Source: Cephalotrichum gorgonifer (taxonomy: Eukaryota > Ascomycota > Sordariomycetes > Microascales > Microascaceae). From it: DNA of 64,000 nt. The stretch's first letter is position 1. The number at the start of each line of letters is the position of its first letter. The notes under the pieces were generated by a model, which saw only the letters and a list, made by a program, of their open reading frames with translations, searched no databases and had not been told where the DNA came from. Of this stretch, positions 34,820 through 45,890 are shown in pieces. Location: NCBI GenBank assembly GCA_900312665.1, contig ONZQ02000007.1, forward strand, positions 854,102 to 918,101. The letters run 5' to 3'. The position numbers and the translations under genes are program-made.

Positions 34820-37069
34820 ATGGCGTCGGTGAGCTCGTTAGATAAAGACCTGCGCAAGTTGCGCCTGGACAAGTACACGCCGGCCGCCGCCAACGAAGTG
34901 CGGAACTGGATCGAGAGCATCCTCGGCGAGCGACTACCGTCCTCCGACCTCCTCGAGGGCCTCAAAGATGGCGCCGCGCTCTGCAAGTGAGTAGTCTCTA
35001 CCAAATCACAGCATCTCCACTCCCAGTTTTTCCCAGCTGACGACTCTCCGAAAACAAAAAGACTCGTCAATCTCGCCATTCCCCCGCCTGGCGTTCGATA
35101 CAAGAAATCGCCCATGCCATTCGTCCAAATGGAGAACATCTCCCTCTTCCTGCGCGCGTGCCAGTCCCCACCGCTGAACCTTCAGCAACACGACGTCTTC
35201 CTTACCGTCGACCTGTACGAGCAGAAGGACCCTGCGCAGGTGCTGCAGTGCCTCGGCGCCTTCAGCCGTGCCGCGCACAGCCTCAATCCCAACGCCTTCC
35301 CGGACCCCATAGGCCCGAAGTCTCGATCGGGGGGGGTCCTGAGCCCGCAGAGTACCGGCCGGCCGGTGACGCCGCTTCGGGGCCGGCACGAGTCGAACGC
35401 GAGCAACAGCTCCTCGGCTTATGGTGCCGGCGGGGCGCAGCGCACGGTCCTGGCACCCAGCAAGACGGGCGATTCGGGCTCGGGCCGGTGGAGCCCGACC
35501 AAGAGCCCGCAGAACGGGTCCACGTCCCCCGGTGTCTCCACTAGTAGCTGGAGCCGGAGGGAGCACGAGGGCAACACGGCGCCGGCGTGGAACATTGCGC
35601 AGTATGGGTACATGGGGGGCGCGAGCCAGGGGAATCTGGGCATCGCCTTTGGCGGGCGACGGCAGATTACGAGTGCGGGCCCATTCGTGCCTAGCCTGGC
35701 GGAGAAGGAGCGCAAGAGGAAGGAGTTAGAGGCGGAGAAGGATAGGAAGCGGATGCAGGCAGAGGAGGATGAGAGGCGTCACAGGGCTCAGTTGCAGGCC
35801 GAGGAGGAGAGGGCGAGGCTCGAAGAGGAGCGTAGGTGGGAGGAGGAGACACGCAGGGCGGTAGAGGAGGAGAAGAGAAAGGTGGAAGAGGAGAAGCGGA
35901 AGTGGGAGGAGGAAGAGCGCATGTGGCAGCTGACGGAAGAAAACAGGCGGAGGGAGGAGGAGGAGGCCGAGGCGCGTCTCCACAAGGAGAGGCAGCGTGC
36001 GAGGAGTCGGAGTCGGGGCCCCCTGAAGGGTCAGTATCTCAGCCAGTACCAGTCCGAGCACGGGATCACCGCCGACGATGGGAACGGGTATACCAGCCGG
36101 ATCAAGGAGCTTGAGAGGGAACTCGAGCTCGCGCGCCAGCGCGAGCAGGAGTACGAACGCGAGAGGCGAGGGGCCAAGCCGCCGCAGGAGGGCACGGGAG
36201 ATGCCGCCCCTACCCCCGCCGCCGCCGCAAAGTCGAGGGCGCGGTCGCGCAGCCGCCCCCGAGAGTCAGCGCGAGAGCCAACCGGAGAGCCAAACCGCCA
36301 AGATTCGTGGCGAGGCCAGCCCGAGTACCTTACGGTGTCTCCGAAGTTACAACAGCAGCCTCAGTTGCCGCCTCGGTCTCCCCAGCCGCAACCTCCGCCC
36401 CGGTCTCCCCATCAGCAGCAGCAGCCGCAATTGCCGCCCCGAGCTCCCCAGCAGCAACCCGCGCCCCAGACGTCGGCGCGACCGCTTCCGGACCCCATGG
36501 CGGTCAGCTCCCCCCCTCAGGTGAGGACCCACAACACCGGTGGCCGGCCCCTACCCAACCCTGCCGCGTACGCATCTCCCGCCGCCGTCCCTGCCGCGAA
36601 GTCACCGCCAGCACACTCGCAGCCAGTTATGCAGACACCTTCACCCCCGACGACACGCACCGACCGCTTCCTAGCGTCGAACCCGGCGCCGCAGTCCGCA
36701 GTGCCCCAGACGACGTACTCCCGCGAGCTAGACGCCACATCGGAGCGCGACGCGGAGGACCGCCGCCGGGCGCAGCGGCAGACGGGCACCAAGGCGGGCG
36801 GGTGGGCGTCCAAGTCGCTTCTGGAGCGGGAGATGGAGATGGAGAGGCAGAGGCAGCAGGAGTGGGAGGAGGCACAGAAGGAGACGGCCGAGGTGGCCAG
36901 GAAGGGGCCGGCCGACGGTTCGGGGGTGGACGGGATAGGGGGCCGGTGGGACGTCAACCAGTGGTCCGGGTATACGGGGGGCGATAACCAGAACAAGCCG
37001 GGGACGGGTATCGGGGCGGGGAGAAGACAGATTGTGGGGCCGAGGCCGCTGCCAGGGCCGCCCAGGTAG
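34820..37069 (+). CDS. Calponin-homology protein with coiled coil and two calponin-like repeats
   Basis: Exons 34820-34986 and 35062-37069 join in phase to 724 residues. Residues about 10-135 form a transgelin/calponin-type CH domain (NEVRNWIESILGERLPSSDL, LLEGLKDGAALCKLVNLA, MPFVQMENISLFLRAC, FLTVDLYEQKDPAQVLQCL). Around residue 237 there is a calponin-repeat-like block, YMGGASQGNLGIAFGGRRQI. Residues about 268-372 are a dense Glu/Arg coiled coil. The next 200 residues are Pro/Gln-rich with many PPRSP/PPRAP units. The extreme C-terminus has a second block, YTGGDNQNKPGTGIGAGRRQ. Small fungal transgelins (Scp1/Stg1) bundle actin, so a longer actin-associated scaffold in the cytosol is the natural inference. 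The start follows CCGCA and matches the family N-terminus (SSLDKDLRKLRLDKYTP). Confidence 0.88.
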
Positions 37070-39954
37070 GCTGTGTTTTTGTCTTCTTCTTTTTCTCCCT
37101 TCCCCGGATTGGGAGTGAAGAAGGGGTAAGGGTGGAGCAAGTTGGAAAAGGAAAAGGCGAGTGGGTGGACGGGAACTTTTTTTGTTCTTTCTCTTCTCGT
37201 TGATGAGTTTATCGAACATAGATCTGCTGAGTTCTCTAGAATTACAATGACACAAAACCACTGAACTTCCAGATGGAGATACATTCCCTAGACTCTCCAA
37301 GACGTGATACCGTGAGCCCCTCCCCTCCCTTCCCTCTCTCTGATCTAATATCCACCAAGACATGCACTAACAGCCTTCGTCCCCGGGTGGCGCCAATAGA
37401 ATCCTCCAGTATCGACCCCTCGCCCGAGGGAGAGCGTGGCGAGGTGTTGGTGAGGAAAGGCCTACTTTCCATAGTCTAGCATTGTTGGTTAGCTAACTCG
37501 GCGGGTATGAGGGGCCAGGGAGAACATGGATCTACTTGGACTTACTGGGGTCAACGGGCATCTCCTCGGTGGTAGTCTTTGGCGCTGAAGTAGTTGACGA
37601 CATTCTTGGTTTGGGTGGGAGTGAGTGATGGGGTTTTTTTTGGGCGAAAGTCTTGCAGTCGGAGACGAGGTGGCGTATAAGAGCTGACGATGGGCCAAGT
37701 ACCAGCGATATGAAAGTGGATGATAGTGTTCTGAAAGAATGGAGAGGATACGGGAAGTGCGGAGGAGCTTGACTGCTTCTTATACATCCCTAGAGCGTCA
37801 AGCGGAGGAACAAATGTGAATATACAATTGTTCAAGGGCCAAGTTCCAAACACCGGTTCATCACTCACAATACCCTCTACACGAATAAGTACAACATACC
37901 GAGTCACCGAACAGCAAGGTGGGCGGAGTGCTCAGACCCAAAATCTCGGTCATGGTCATGCTCACGCGGACAAGAATCACCAAGCTCCTCCAAGTTCCAA
38001 TGATCCACTATTGAGCCTCAGCACTGAGAAGTTCCGGCTGCCTGATGGCGAATCTTTGCTTTTCACCGGGGAGCCCCGCACCGGTATGATACCGTATGCT
38101 GTTAGGTGTGTGGGGTGGGGGATGATGGGAGGCGAGGTGATCGAGACTGGTCGGTGTGAATGTTTCGTCGCTCTAAGGACGGTGAGGCGGTGGTAGCGTG
38201 GTGACACGGAACCAAACTTTCGATTACCCTCTGCCGGTTTTGGCGCGATGACACTGGGCCCCGCGCATGTTTCTTGCTGGGTGCGAGAAAGTCCTTGGCC
38301 TCACCCCCAAGGTTGACATGTTTCTTGTTTCTGGTGGGAGGAGGTGGAGTGGTAAGTTCGTTCACACGGCCGAAGTTGCTTGGGGGTATTCGTACCTGCG
38401 TCCGAGATGCAGCTTATTACAAGAACGTATTGCAGAAGAGCAAGCGAGAGAGGGCCCGGGCTGCTGTGTAACTAGGAGCCCGATGACAGTAGGTAGGTCT
38501 GGAAGTAGGTCCGAGAGGTCGAAAGAAGCGCAGACAAGAATACCCAGCCCACGGCGAGGTAGTACGAGGATAACCAGGTAAAATGGCCCCCCCCGTCCTC
38601 CGGCGGGCGTACAGAATATCTGAGCACAAGTGTCACATTCACCTGTCGGCGAATTCCTAAATATTCAAGACCTGCGGTTGGCCGGCTCATAGCTAGGCAG
38701 CAACATCTGAACTTGAGGCATCATCATCACGCATCACACCGTCCTTCCCTGAGAAATATTCCCTCAAAAAAGAAAATATATCCAAAAGGTTTAGAGAGAG
38801 AGAAAAGAAGAAGAAACATGTCGGCGACCCCCCAATTTACGTACTCGTACAATAGACGGAACCCCGGGCGTTGCCGTTTCGGCTTTATCCCGGGCGTAAG
38901 GAGGACATTCGTCATTTCCTTCTGGCACTCAATATGACCGGCGGCAAGTGGAGGGAGTTTTTCAAACAGCCAAGTCACAGCCGGTTGATTTTATGGTGCT
39001 TAATTAAGTGTAAGGAGAAAAGGAAAAGAAAAGAAAGAGCGAGGGAGAGAGATGCATGGGCAGATATGGCAGGCAAGGTGGAGCGAAACGGCACGTGACC
39101 TGCTCATACGGAATTTTTCTCCCGCTGACTATTTAAAAACACGCGTGGGAAAGATGGGCTTTTGAAATTTTCTTATTCTGCCATGCGGCGGCCTTCGACG
39201 CTTTCCCAGTCAAGTCGAGGAAGTCGTACCGAACATCCAATCCCCAACACGATCCGATCCTGGGAAGTCCCTTTACTTTTTGTTCTTTCTCCCTCACTCT
39301 CGCTCTCGCGAAGACAAATCTCCTCCCCGTCCCGAGGCGCACAACCGTGCGCTAGACTACGAAATCTGTGTCTAGACGGCCCAGGCAGACTTGCAACGAC
39401 GACGACGACGAGGATTCGAGCACCCAGAGAAACGAGCTCCTCAAGCGAGGTGTCTCTGTTGCTGTGCTATTCCGCCGTCTTGGCCCTCTCTCCCTCTGTC
39501 TCTCTCCTTCCCGCCTGCACTCCTTGTCCTGTGATGTCGAAACAGCGAAATAAATAACCCACGATTTGCCTACACCAAATGGTCTCTCCATCCGCTTGGT
39601 GTCACTAATTATTATTTCGTTCGTATGTGGGAGAACGAACCAAAAGGTCTAGACAACCTGTCCGCTCCACCCTGGCCTCGCAGATATCCCCGTGCGAGCT
39701 CGCCAGGACTAAAATCGGATAAACATCCCGAGATGTTAAGCCAGCCTTTTTCTTCTCGTCATGTTTCGAACAAAATATACTCTTTATATATATATAAATG
39801 ATGATACTTGATATATACTCGTCCGTTACATATGTCCCATTCCCATTCATTACGGTGAAAATCAAATACGATGTGTCGTGCCTAACCGCCTCCCGACCCT
39901 GAACCTGTGCGCCCATGCGCCCAAATAAAGCAGTGATGGCCCCTATCCGATATT
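37070..39954. other. Intergenic stretch, no firmly supported gene
   Basis: Apart from the possible mini-gene at 37515-37603 I see only short accidental frames. It contains a TACTCGTA copy (38842), a (TA)n tract near 39783-39796, and CT-rich sequence at 39280-39330. Confidence 0.55.
37515..37603 (-). CDS. Possible spliced mini-gene start, product of about 23 residues
   Basis: An ATG at 37603 in good context (AACCAAGAATGTC) follows a CT-rich leader. The frame MSSTTSAPKTTTEEMPVDP runs to a strong GTAAGT donor at 37545. A fitting acceptor with a GCTAACC branch site and ATGCTAG end lies about 80 nt on (near 37465), after which the frame closes within four codons. Without splicing the frame closes at about 37533, giving nearly the same length. 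A longer frame beyond the acceptor (SRPFLTNTSPRSPSGEGS) is in another phase. Coding status is doubtful. Confidence 0.2.
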
Positions 39955-42548
39955 TTAAGCGGCCTGGTCAAAGATGTACTTCTCGTCCGTAAAGGACAGC
40001 AGGAACCTGGAGGCCAGGCGCCCCGTGTAATCGACCGCCACGTCCCGCGGCCACGGGTGACTCTCGTGGGTCGGCAGGATGGGGTCCATGACGAGGTCGT
40101 CCAGCTCGTGCCCTACGCGTACCACACCCACCGTCAGTTATCCGTTCGTGCTAGAAGAAGAAGAATGGGGAAAAGCAGAAGGAGACGTAGGGCAGAAAGA
40201 ATAAAAACTTACGGAAAGGTCCCTCCAGCAGCTCCCTCAGCTCCTCCACCATCTCGCGCCCCGCGGCGTCCACCTCGCCCCTCTCCGCGAACTCGTCGTC
40301 CATGAGCGGGTTGAAGGCCCTCGCCGACGAGTCCTTGCTGTGCGTCTGGTACACCTGGTGGAACTGGTACGCGAACTGCCGGAACGGCAGCTTCTCGATC
40401 TCCTCGTTGATGCCCAGCGCGAAGTCCCGCCCGTACTCCCGCGCGTCCGCGTCCGCGGCCTCCGCGGCCCCGCGCATCCGGATCTCGTTCTGCGCGACGA
40501 CGAAGTTGTCCGCCGCCGTCTCGACGCTCTCCATGAACAGGCAGAGCACGAGGAACGCCGCCAGGCACGGCGCCCACTCCTTCCGTGACTTGGGCTTCAG
40601 GTTCTTGGAGAAGAGGTCGAAGATGAGCTGCGTCTCGCGCTGCATGAGGTCGTCCATCACGGCCTTGACCTGCCGGTTGAGCACGCGAGGCGTCACCCAC
40701 GGCACGTGCTGGGGCACGAGGTTGGTGCCGGCCAGGGACATGATGTTGGGCCGCGTCATGCAGAGGTGGCGGGTGAGGATGTAGTGGAGCGTGTAGATCG
40801 AGAGGGCCTTCCTCACGACCGTAGCCTTAACGTTGGGGGAACTAGGTTAGCAAAAAGAATGAAAAAAGGGTGTGGGCAGGGATATTGGGAGTAAGGGTAG
40901 GTGATGGGGGGGGCTAGACATACCTCTGACTGCAGCCAGTACTTCTGCACGATCTGCAATATCCTCCTCGGCAGCCCCGTATGCCGGAACGTCTCGGTCA
41001 ACTGATCCGCGAACGCCGGCTCGGCCAGGATACTCCGCACGTACTCCTTAGCCCTCTTCTTGACCTCCTCCCTCTGCGTGCCTCTGCTCGGGTCGAGCCC
41101 GATCGGGACCGCGCCCTTGGCCTGCAGGTCGACGCCGCCCCGCTCCGCGTGCAGGTGCCAATGCCTCAGGACCTCGGACGTCCTCGGCTTGAAGAACCTC
41201 GCCCCCGGTATCACCAGCACGCTCCGGAACCTCGGACCGGAGAACAGCTCGACCGAGCACCTCCCGCCGCCGCCCTCCTCCTCGTCCGCGCCGTGGAGGC
41301 CGAAGCCGTCGACGTTCTCCTCCATGAATCTCGCCATCTCCTCCCTCCCGAAGTGCGCCCTCACGAACGCCGGGAAGAGCACGGTCTGGAAGTCCTGGAA
41401 CTGCCAGCAGATGACCTGCGGCACGTGGGCCGCGAGCCGGACGCAGTTCCGGCACGGCCTCTCCATGTCGCACTTGACCTTCCTGCTGTGGCAGCAGAAG
41501 CACGCGCCCAGGCGCCGCACCTGCAGCGCGCTCTCCTTGGTGGCGTTGGCGAGCGGGCCCTTGCGGCCCTTGTGCGAGGTCCGATGCGCCTCCTCGAAGC
41601 ACTCGAACGGGTTCGGCCGCCCCGCCTGCGCGGTGATGATGGTCGGCGTCACGATGACGAACCTGCCCGCCTGGCCTCCTCCTGCCGCGTCGGCGGCGGC
41701 CCCGGCCCGGGCCTTCTTCTTCTTCTTCCTCGTCTTCTCCACCTTGCCGGTCTCTACCTTCCGGGTCGGCGGGGGTGTCTTGCTGGCGCCGGAGAGGGGG
41801 GACGGGGAGTCATGGCTAGATCCGGACATGCTGTTCAGGGCCGGGGAGATGAGCTGAGCGGCGGGGATGGCACCCACGGACGTGGGGTCCCAGGGCCCGA
41901 TGTACTCGGTGCGGAAGGGGTCTAGGTTGTCAAAGATGGACTGTTGGTTAAGGATGTCTAGGTCGGTTGGGAGGTTGGTTGAAAGGCTGGCTGGGAGGCT
42001 GGTGGGGAGTGCCATATTGTCCGCCGTGAATCCCATTGCTAAGTAGGTCACTCGTCAGCACAAATTTGGCGGCGATTGGGACCTTATTTGACCAGTGCGC
42101 CCAGGATGAGGTACCAAGGGAAACCCCCCGGCCCCCTAGAGTGGAGTGAGTTCTTACCAGCCATTTGCGCGTCCGTGAAGAGTAAATGCTGCGGCGCCAG
42201 GAAAGACGCCGCCGCCGCTTCCGAAGTCGCAACAAAGGGGTCTCCTCCGTCAACGCTCACACGAGCAGACCCCGACCCCTCCCCTGGACCTACACTCCCT
42301 CCGCTCATGCTCCCGCCGGCCGGGAACTGCGGCTGGTCCAGGTCGAGGTAATGCGGCGAACCCAGATATCCCACGACCGCATATCCGTTCAGACTCCCGC
42401 TGGCTGGGCTCGGGAGGACGCCGACGGAGCCGGAGCTGGAGTAGTCGAGGTACTGCCAGGAGTCGTCCTCGCTCGAGGGCGTTTGCGTGAGGTCGTACGG
42501 GGAGGACAGGTTCGGTGATGGGCCTGGTGGGGAGGTTGTTGCCGACAT
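39955..42548 (-). CDS. Putative Zn-cluster transcription factor, atypical
   Basis: Exons 42548-42158, 42038-40924, 40825-40213 and 40112-39955 join in phase to 758 residues. The N-terminal 220 residues are Ser/Pro-rich, then a basic KTRKKKKKARAG patch. A Cys cluster at about residue 307 reads ACFCCHSRKVKCDMERPCRN. It has the fungal Zn(II)2Cys6 shape C-x2-C-x6-C-x5-C-x2-C, but the next Cys is 12 residues on instead of 6-9. The flanking RKVKCD is the usual DNA-contact loop. The C-terminal half (ILQIVQKYWLQSE, SLAGTNLVPQHVPWVTPRVL, YQFHQVYQTHSKDSSA) resembles the helical tail of fungal C6 regulators without a clear middle homology region. It is probably a nuclear DNA-binding regulator; target unknown. 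The initiator at 42548 is the first ATG of the frame. Confidence 0.75.
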
Positions 42549-44651
42549 GCTTTCTTGGATTTGAGTGAGAGTGTGAGTGAGAGTGAGTCCTTGGGGGCCT
42601 AGTAGGCCCTGCGCCTTCGGTTGGGAAAGCGCTTGGTTGTAGGTTGTAACCTGCGCCGAGGTCGAGCGCGAGGACGATTCAGCCCGGACGGGGGGTGTCG
42701 CTCCCGCTGTTTCGTGTTGTCTCGTCAGATCGGTCAGTTCTGTTCGATTCGGACACCACTTTGCTCAAGGTAACACAAAGCAAACAACACAAGAACACGG
42801 TATTAAAAAAATATCTTGCACGCTTCAGAATCAACTCTTTTTACGATTGTAAGAATCACAAACCTTCCAAACCCCGGAAAGAAAGGGAAAAAAGAGAGAA
42901 ACGCACACTCATATTCATATCCCGCCCGCATCATCGCCAGAACGGCTCGCCGACGGGCACGGCGCTAAACCAAAAGAGGGACCGACGACCTCGGCCCACA
43001 TTGCCCCCCTCAGCTGCTTGTGGCAATGTCTGTCGATGCCTTAATACGGAGTGCTACTTGTGTAGTAATTGAGGGGGCATCCCGTTTTGTTGCGGCGGTG
43101 CTGGGTTGCGAGGGCGTGGGGGAGGGCGGCGATATTATTGGCCGATCATGGCCAAGAGTGGGTTCTTCGGTGATGGATTTGGACGTGCAAGGTAGGACGA
43201 GCTGGTATATGTAGTCTGGTACTATTAAACGGTCAAGGAAGTATTAGTGTACGTTGCCCCCAGCTCAGAACGAACTCCTCAGCTCTTTGGCTTCACAGTG
43301 GGGGAAACGGTGAGTTTCCATGTCAAACGTTCCTATAACACCACTGTTAGAAATCCTGTTACGCATAATACCGAGTGGCTAAGACGGGTTTGGAAATGGA
43401 AAATCCACCTTGCCCAAATTTGCCCAAAGTGCATTCGGTATGCGCCCGACTTGCACATTCGGTCAGCCGGGATATTAGTACTTCGTCTCCGGCCGTCAAG
43501 ATCAGCTATATATCTCTCCCCTCATTCGCCGCCTCACTATGTGGGTTCCCTCCGCGCCACTCTCTGTTCCCGGTCCTAGACCAGCCATGCCTCACGAGCA
43601 CGCCTTCCTAATGCGTACCGGATGTTACCCTCGAAGGAAAAGGGCAGCCACATGTTCGTCCCTTCGTCGATTATATAGCAGAGCCCGGACGCCACGTTTG
43701 ACCTTCTTGCATGTGCGAGCGCATAGCTTTCTCCCCAACTGATTCGCTCAGACGCATTCCTGCCGTACAACCTTGGGCATCAATGCCCCCCTTTCCCCCC
43801 AAGGCATACTAGTAGGTATTCCTGCACTTGAATACTCGGGTTCAAGCCCAAGCCCACCTAACCTCTCGTCTTGGGTCGAAATGTACCATGATGAGCCGGA
43901 GAGCCCCATCGCTGGACTCCTGTGACCTTCATGCTTCCGTTCTCGAAGCCGCCTTAAACAGGGTGCCAAATTTGCAATGAAGCGATATGCAGGCCACCAG
44001 GAATGAAATATCGCATAGCTGAGGGTCGTTTAAGTAAATAGCGAAGGGTATGCGTCGTCCACGTGTATTGAACTGCTCATCTCCGCTCAGATCCCACCGC
44101 TAACCGCCCTGTTACACTTTCGAAATGGCATCACCTGCCCAACCGGTACTGCCATAAAACTGAGAGATCCAGAGGAATCCAGGAAAGAGACCAGCCGCAA
44201 AGAAAGGAGGAGTAAGACCACGAGGAAACACTTCCAAAAACAAGAACCAGTGCCACACTGGTAGAAACAGGCGGTCAGAAGACGCGGGCCACCAACACGC
44301 ATGTCAACGCGAGAAACCCTCCCATCGCCCCATCACCGTGTAACCTGCTCCTAGGGATATCAAATCGAACCATCACGCCAGCCATTCTGACGTTACAAAT
44401 GAAAGCAATCATTAGCTAGAGAAGGGAGAGAATGGAAAAGTAGGGACAAGAGATACCTTTCGAAAACAACGTATTCCGCCAAGGAGACGACTGGCGTCTG
44501 TGTATTCCGTCCGGGTAGTTGGTCCAGTGACAACCCGGCCAGCCCACTACTTCCTAGCAGAACTGGGCACACCAGTCCTCAATCTCCCCCCTCACCAAGT
44601 GACCCAATAATAAAACGTATGAAAATCGGGGGGCGTCCCCCATAAAGCTTG
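42549..44651. other. Intergenic stretch, no gene seen
   Basis: 5' flank of the Zn-cluster gene and 3' flank of the orphan at 44652-45890. Frames are short and unsupported. Confidence 0.55.
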
Positions 44652-45890
44652 CTATGTCCAATAACGCACGGGAGCCCGCTTGTGAATCTGCTCCTCAGTG
44701 GAGCAGTAGAGCCTGTCCATAAAGTCCATGGCCGACGCATCTTTCAGGATCTTGGCGACCTGGATCCCCGCCGAGAGCAGCTGCAGCATATGCCTGTCGT
44801 CTTTCAAGGGCCGCCCCTGGCCCCGCGACGCGTACCGCATCTCGAGCGAGTGCTCTAGCGTGGGCACGAACTGCTTAATCTGCCCGTTGTACAGCACCCG
44901 CGCGGGTATGCGCCTCTTGGTCGCCAGCCTCTTGAGGAGGTATACCCACTCCACCCAGTCACGGTCTTGTGCTCGTTCCACCGGTCTCGTGTTCGCCGCA
45001 AGCGGTACCGGGAATTGGTACTTTGCCACGAAGTCGAACGCACACTTTGAGAGCCTCTCATGCATCTGTCTCAAGATGTGGTCCTGCTCTTGGATCGGTA
45101 GGTTGGTGGGGAGGTGCGGGAGCTCTCGTTCTTGCATGGCCACGTATTCCGCCGATGGCCGCTGCAGGAAGTGGTGCGGTCCGTCGAACTCGTCCCGGTT
45201 TGACGGCCGTCTCCGAGCATTCCGGCCGCCAATCTCGACTCCGCCCCCTCTGGCTTCGCGGTAGCGCGTCCCAGGAGGCGGCGACGAGCTCGTATCGTCA
45301 TCCATCGAGCAGTCTGACATGTTAGAGCTACCTAATATGTCATCCACCGAGTCGGTTGGAGAGTACATGGCACTCTTCGCGTTCCAGACAGTCGAAGGCG
45401 ACCCCGTACCATTCAGGGGCCCATAGCTCGTCTGTGCCGGCGGCGGGTGATAGCTAACTACCGGCGGTTGGTACGGCCCGGTAGTCGCTTGCAGGGGAAA
45501 TGACGTCTCGACGCGTGGAGGCGGGCCATGGCCGCTCACGCCGATAGGAACGCCGTAGTTGGCACCCAGGAGCGACACACTGAGAAGAAAAGTTAGATGT
45601 TACACGAATGGGCGATTTGGAATCAGAGCGCCCAGGAAGACATGCCAAAGTACGTACCCTGAAGGTTGCGAGTATGTGCGGCTGGGGGGGCTGTTAACCC
45701 TACGCATGTCAGGGTAGACTGGGCTGGTAACATAGCATGGTCAGCTCATCCGACCCATTAAAAGCATAGCATGCATCTTGGGAAGTAGGGTGTACCTTCG
45801 TGAAGTATTCCACGCTGCTGAGGCCGCACCTGGGTTTGCCGTGCCATTCATGAATGGATCCGGCTGCGGGAACTGTCTGCGGTTGTTCAT
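44652..45890 (-). CDS. Conserved-looking orphan, Pro-rich N-terminus and helical C-terminal domain
   Basis: Exons 45890-45796, 45723-45658 and 45579-44652 join in phase to 362 residues (start MNNRRQFPQPDPFMNG). The first about 150 residues are Pro/Ser/Tyr-rich and disordered, with an acidic patch SDCSMDDDTSS and a basic GGRNARRRPSNRDEF that could be a nuclear localisation signal. The C-terminal about 170 residues look folded and mainly helical: HILRQMHERLSKCAFDFVAK, RDWVEWVYLLKRLATKRRIP, ARVLYNGQIKQFVPTLEHSL and IQVAKILKDASAMDFMDRLY. I do not recognise a domain. The intron phases and clean exon junctions make the gene itself credible. A regulatory or nuclear role is a guess from composition. 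Confidence 0.72.

Noticed and set aside
40981..41925. 314-codon plus-strand frame opposite the Zn-cluster gene
   Set aside because: It is an Arg/Leu/Pro-rich shadow; the minus-strand exons join in phase and carry the Cys cluster.
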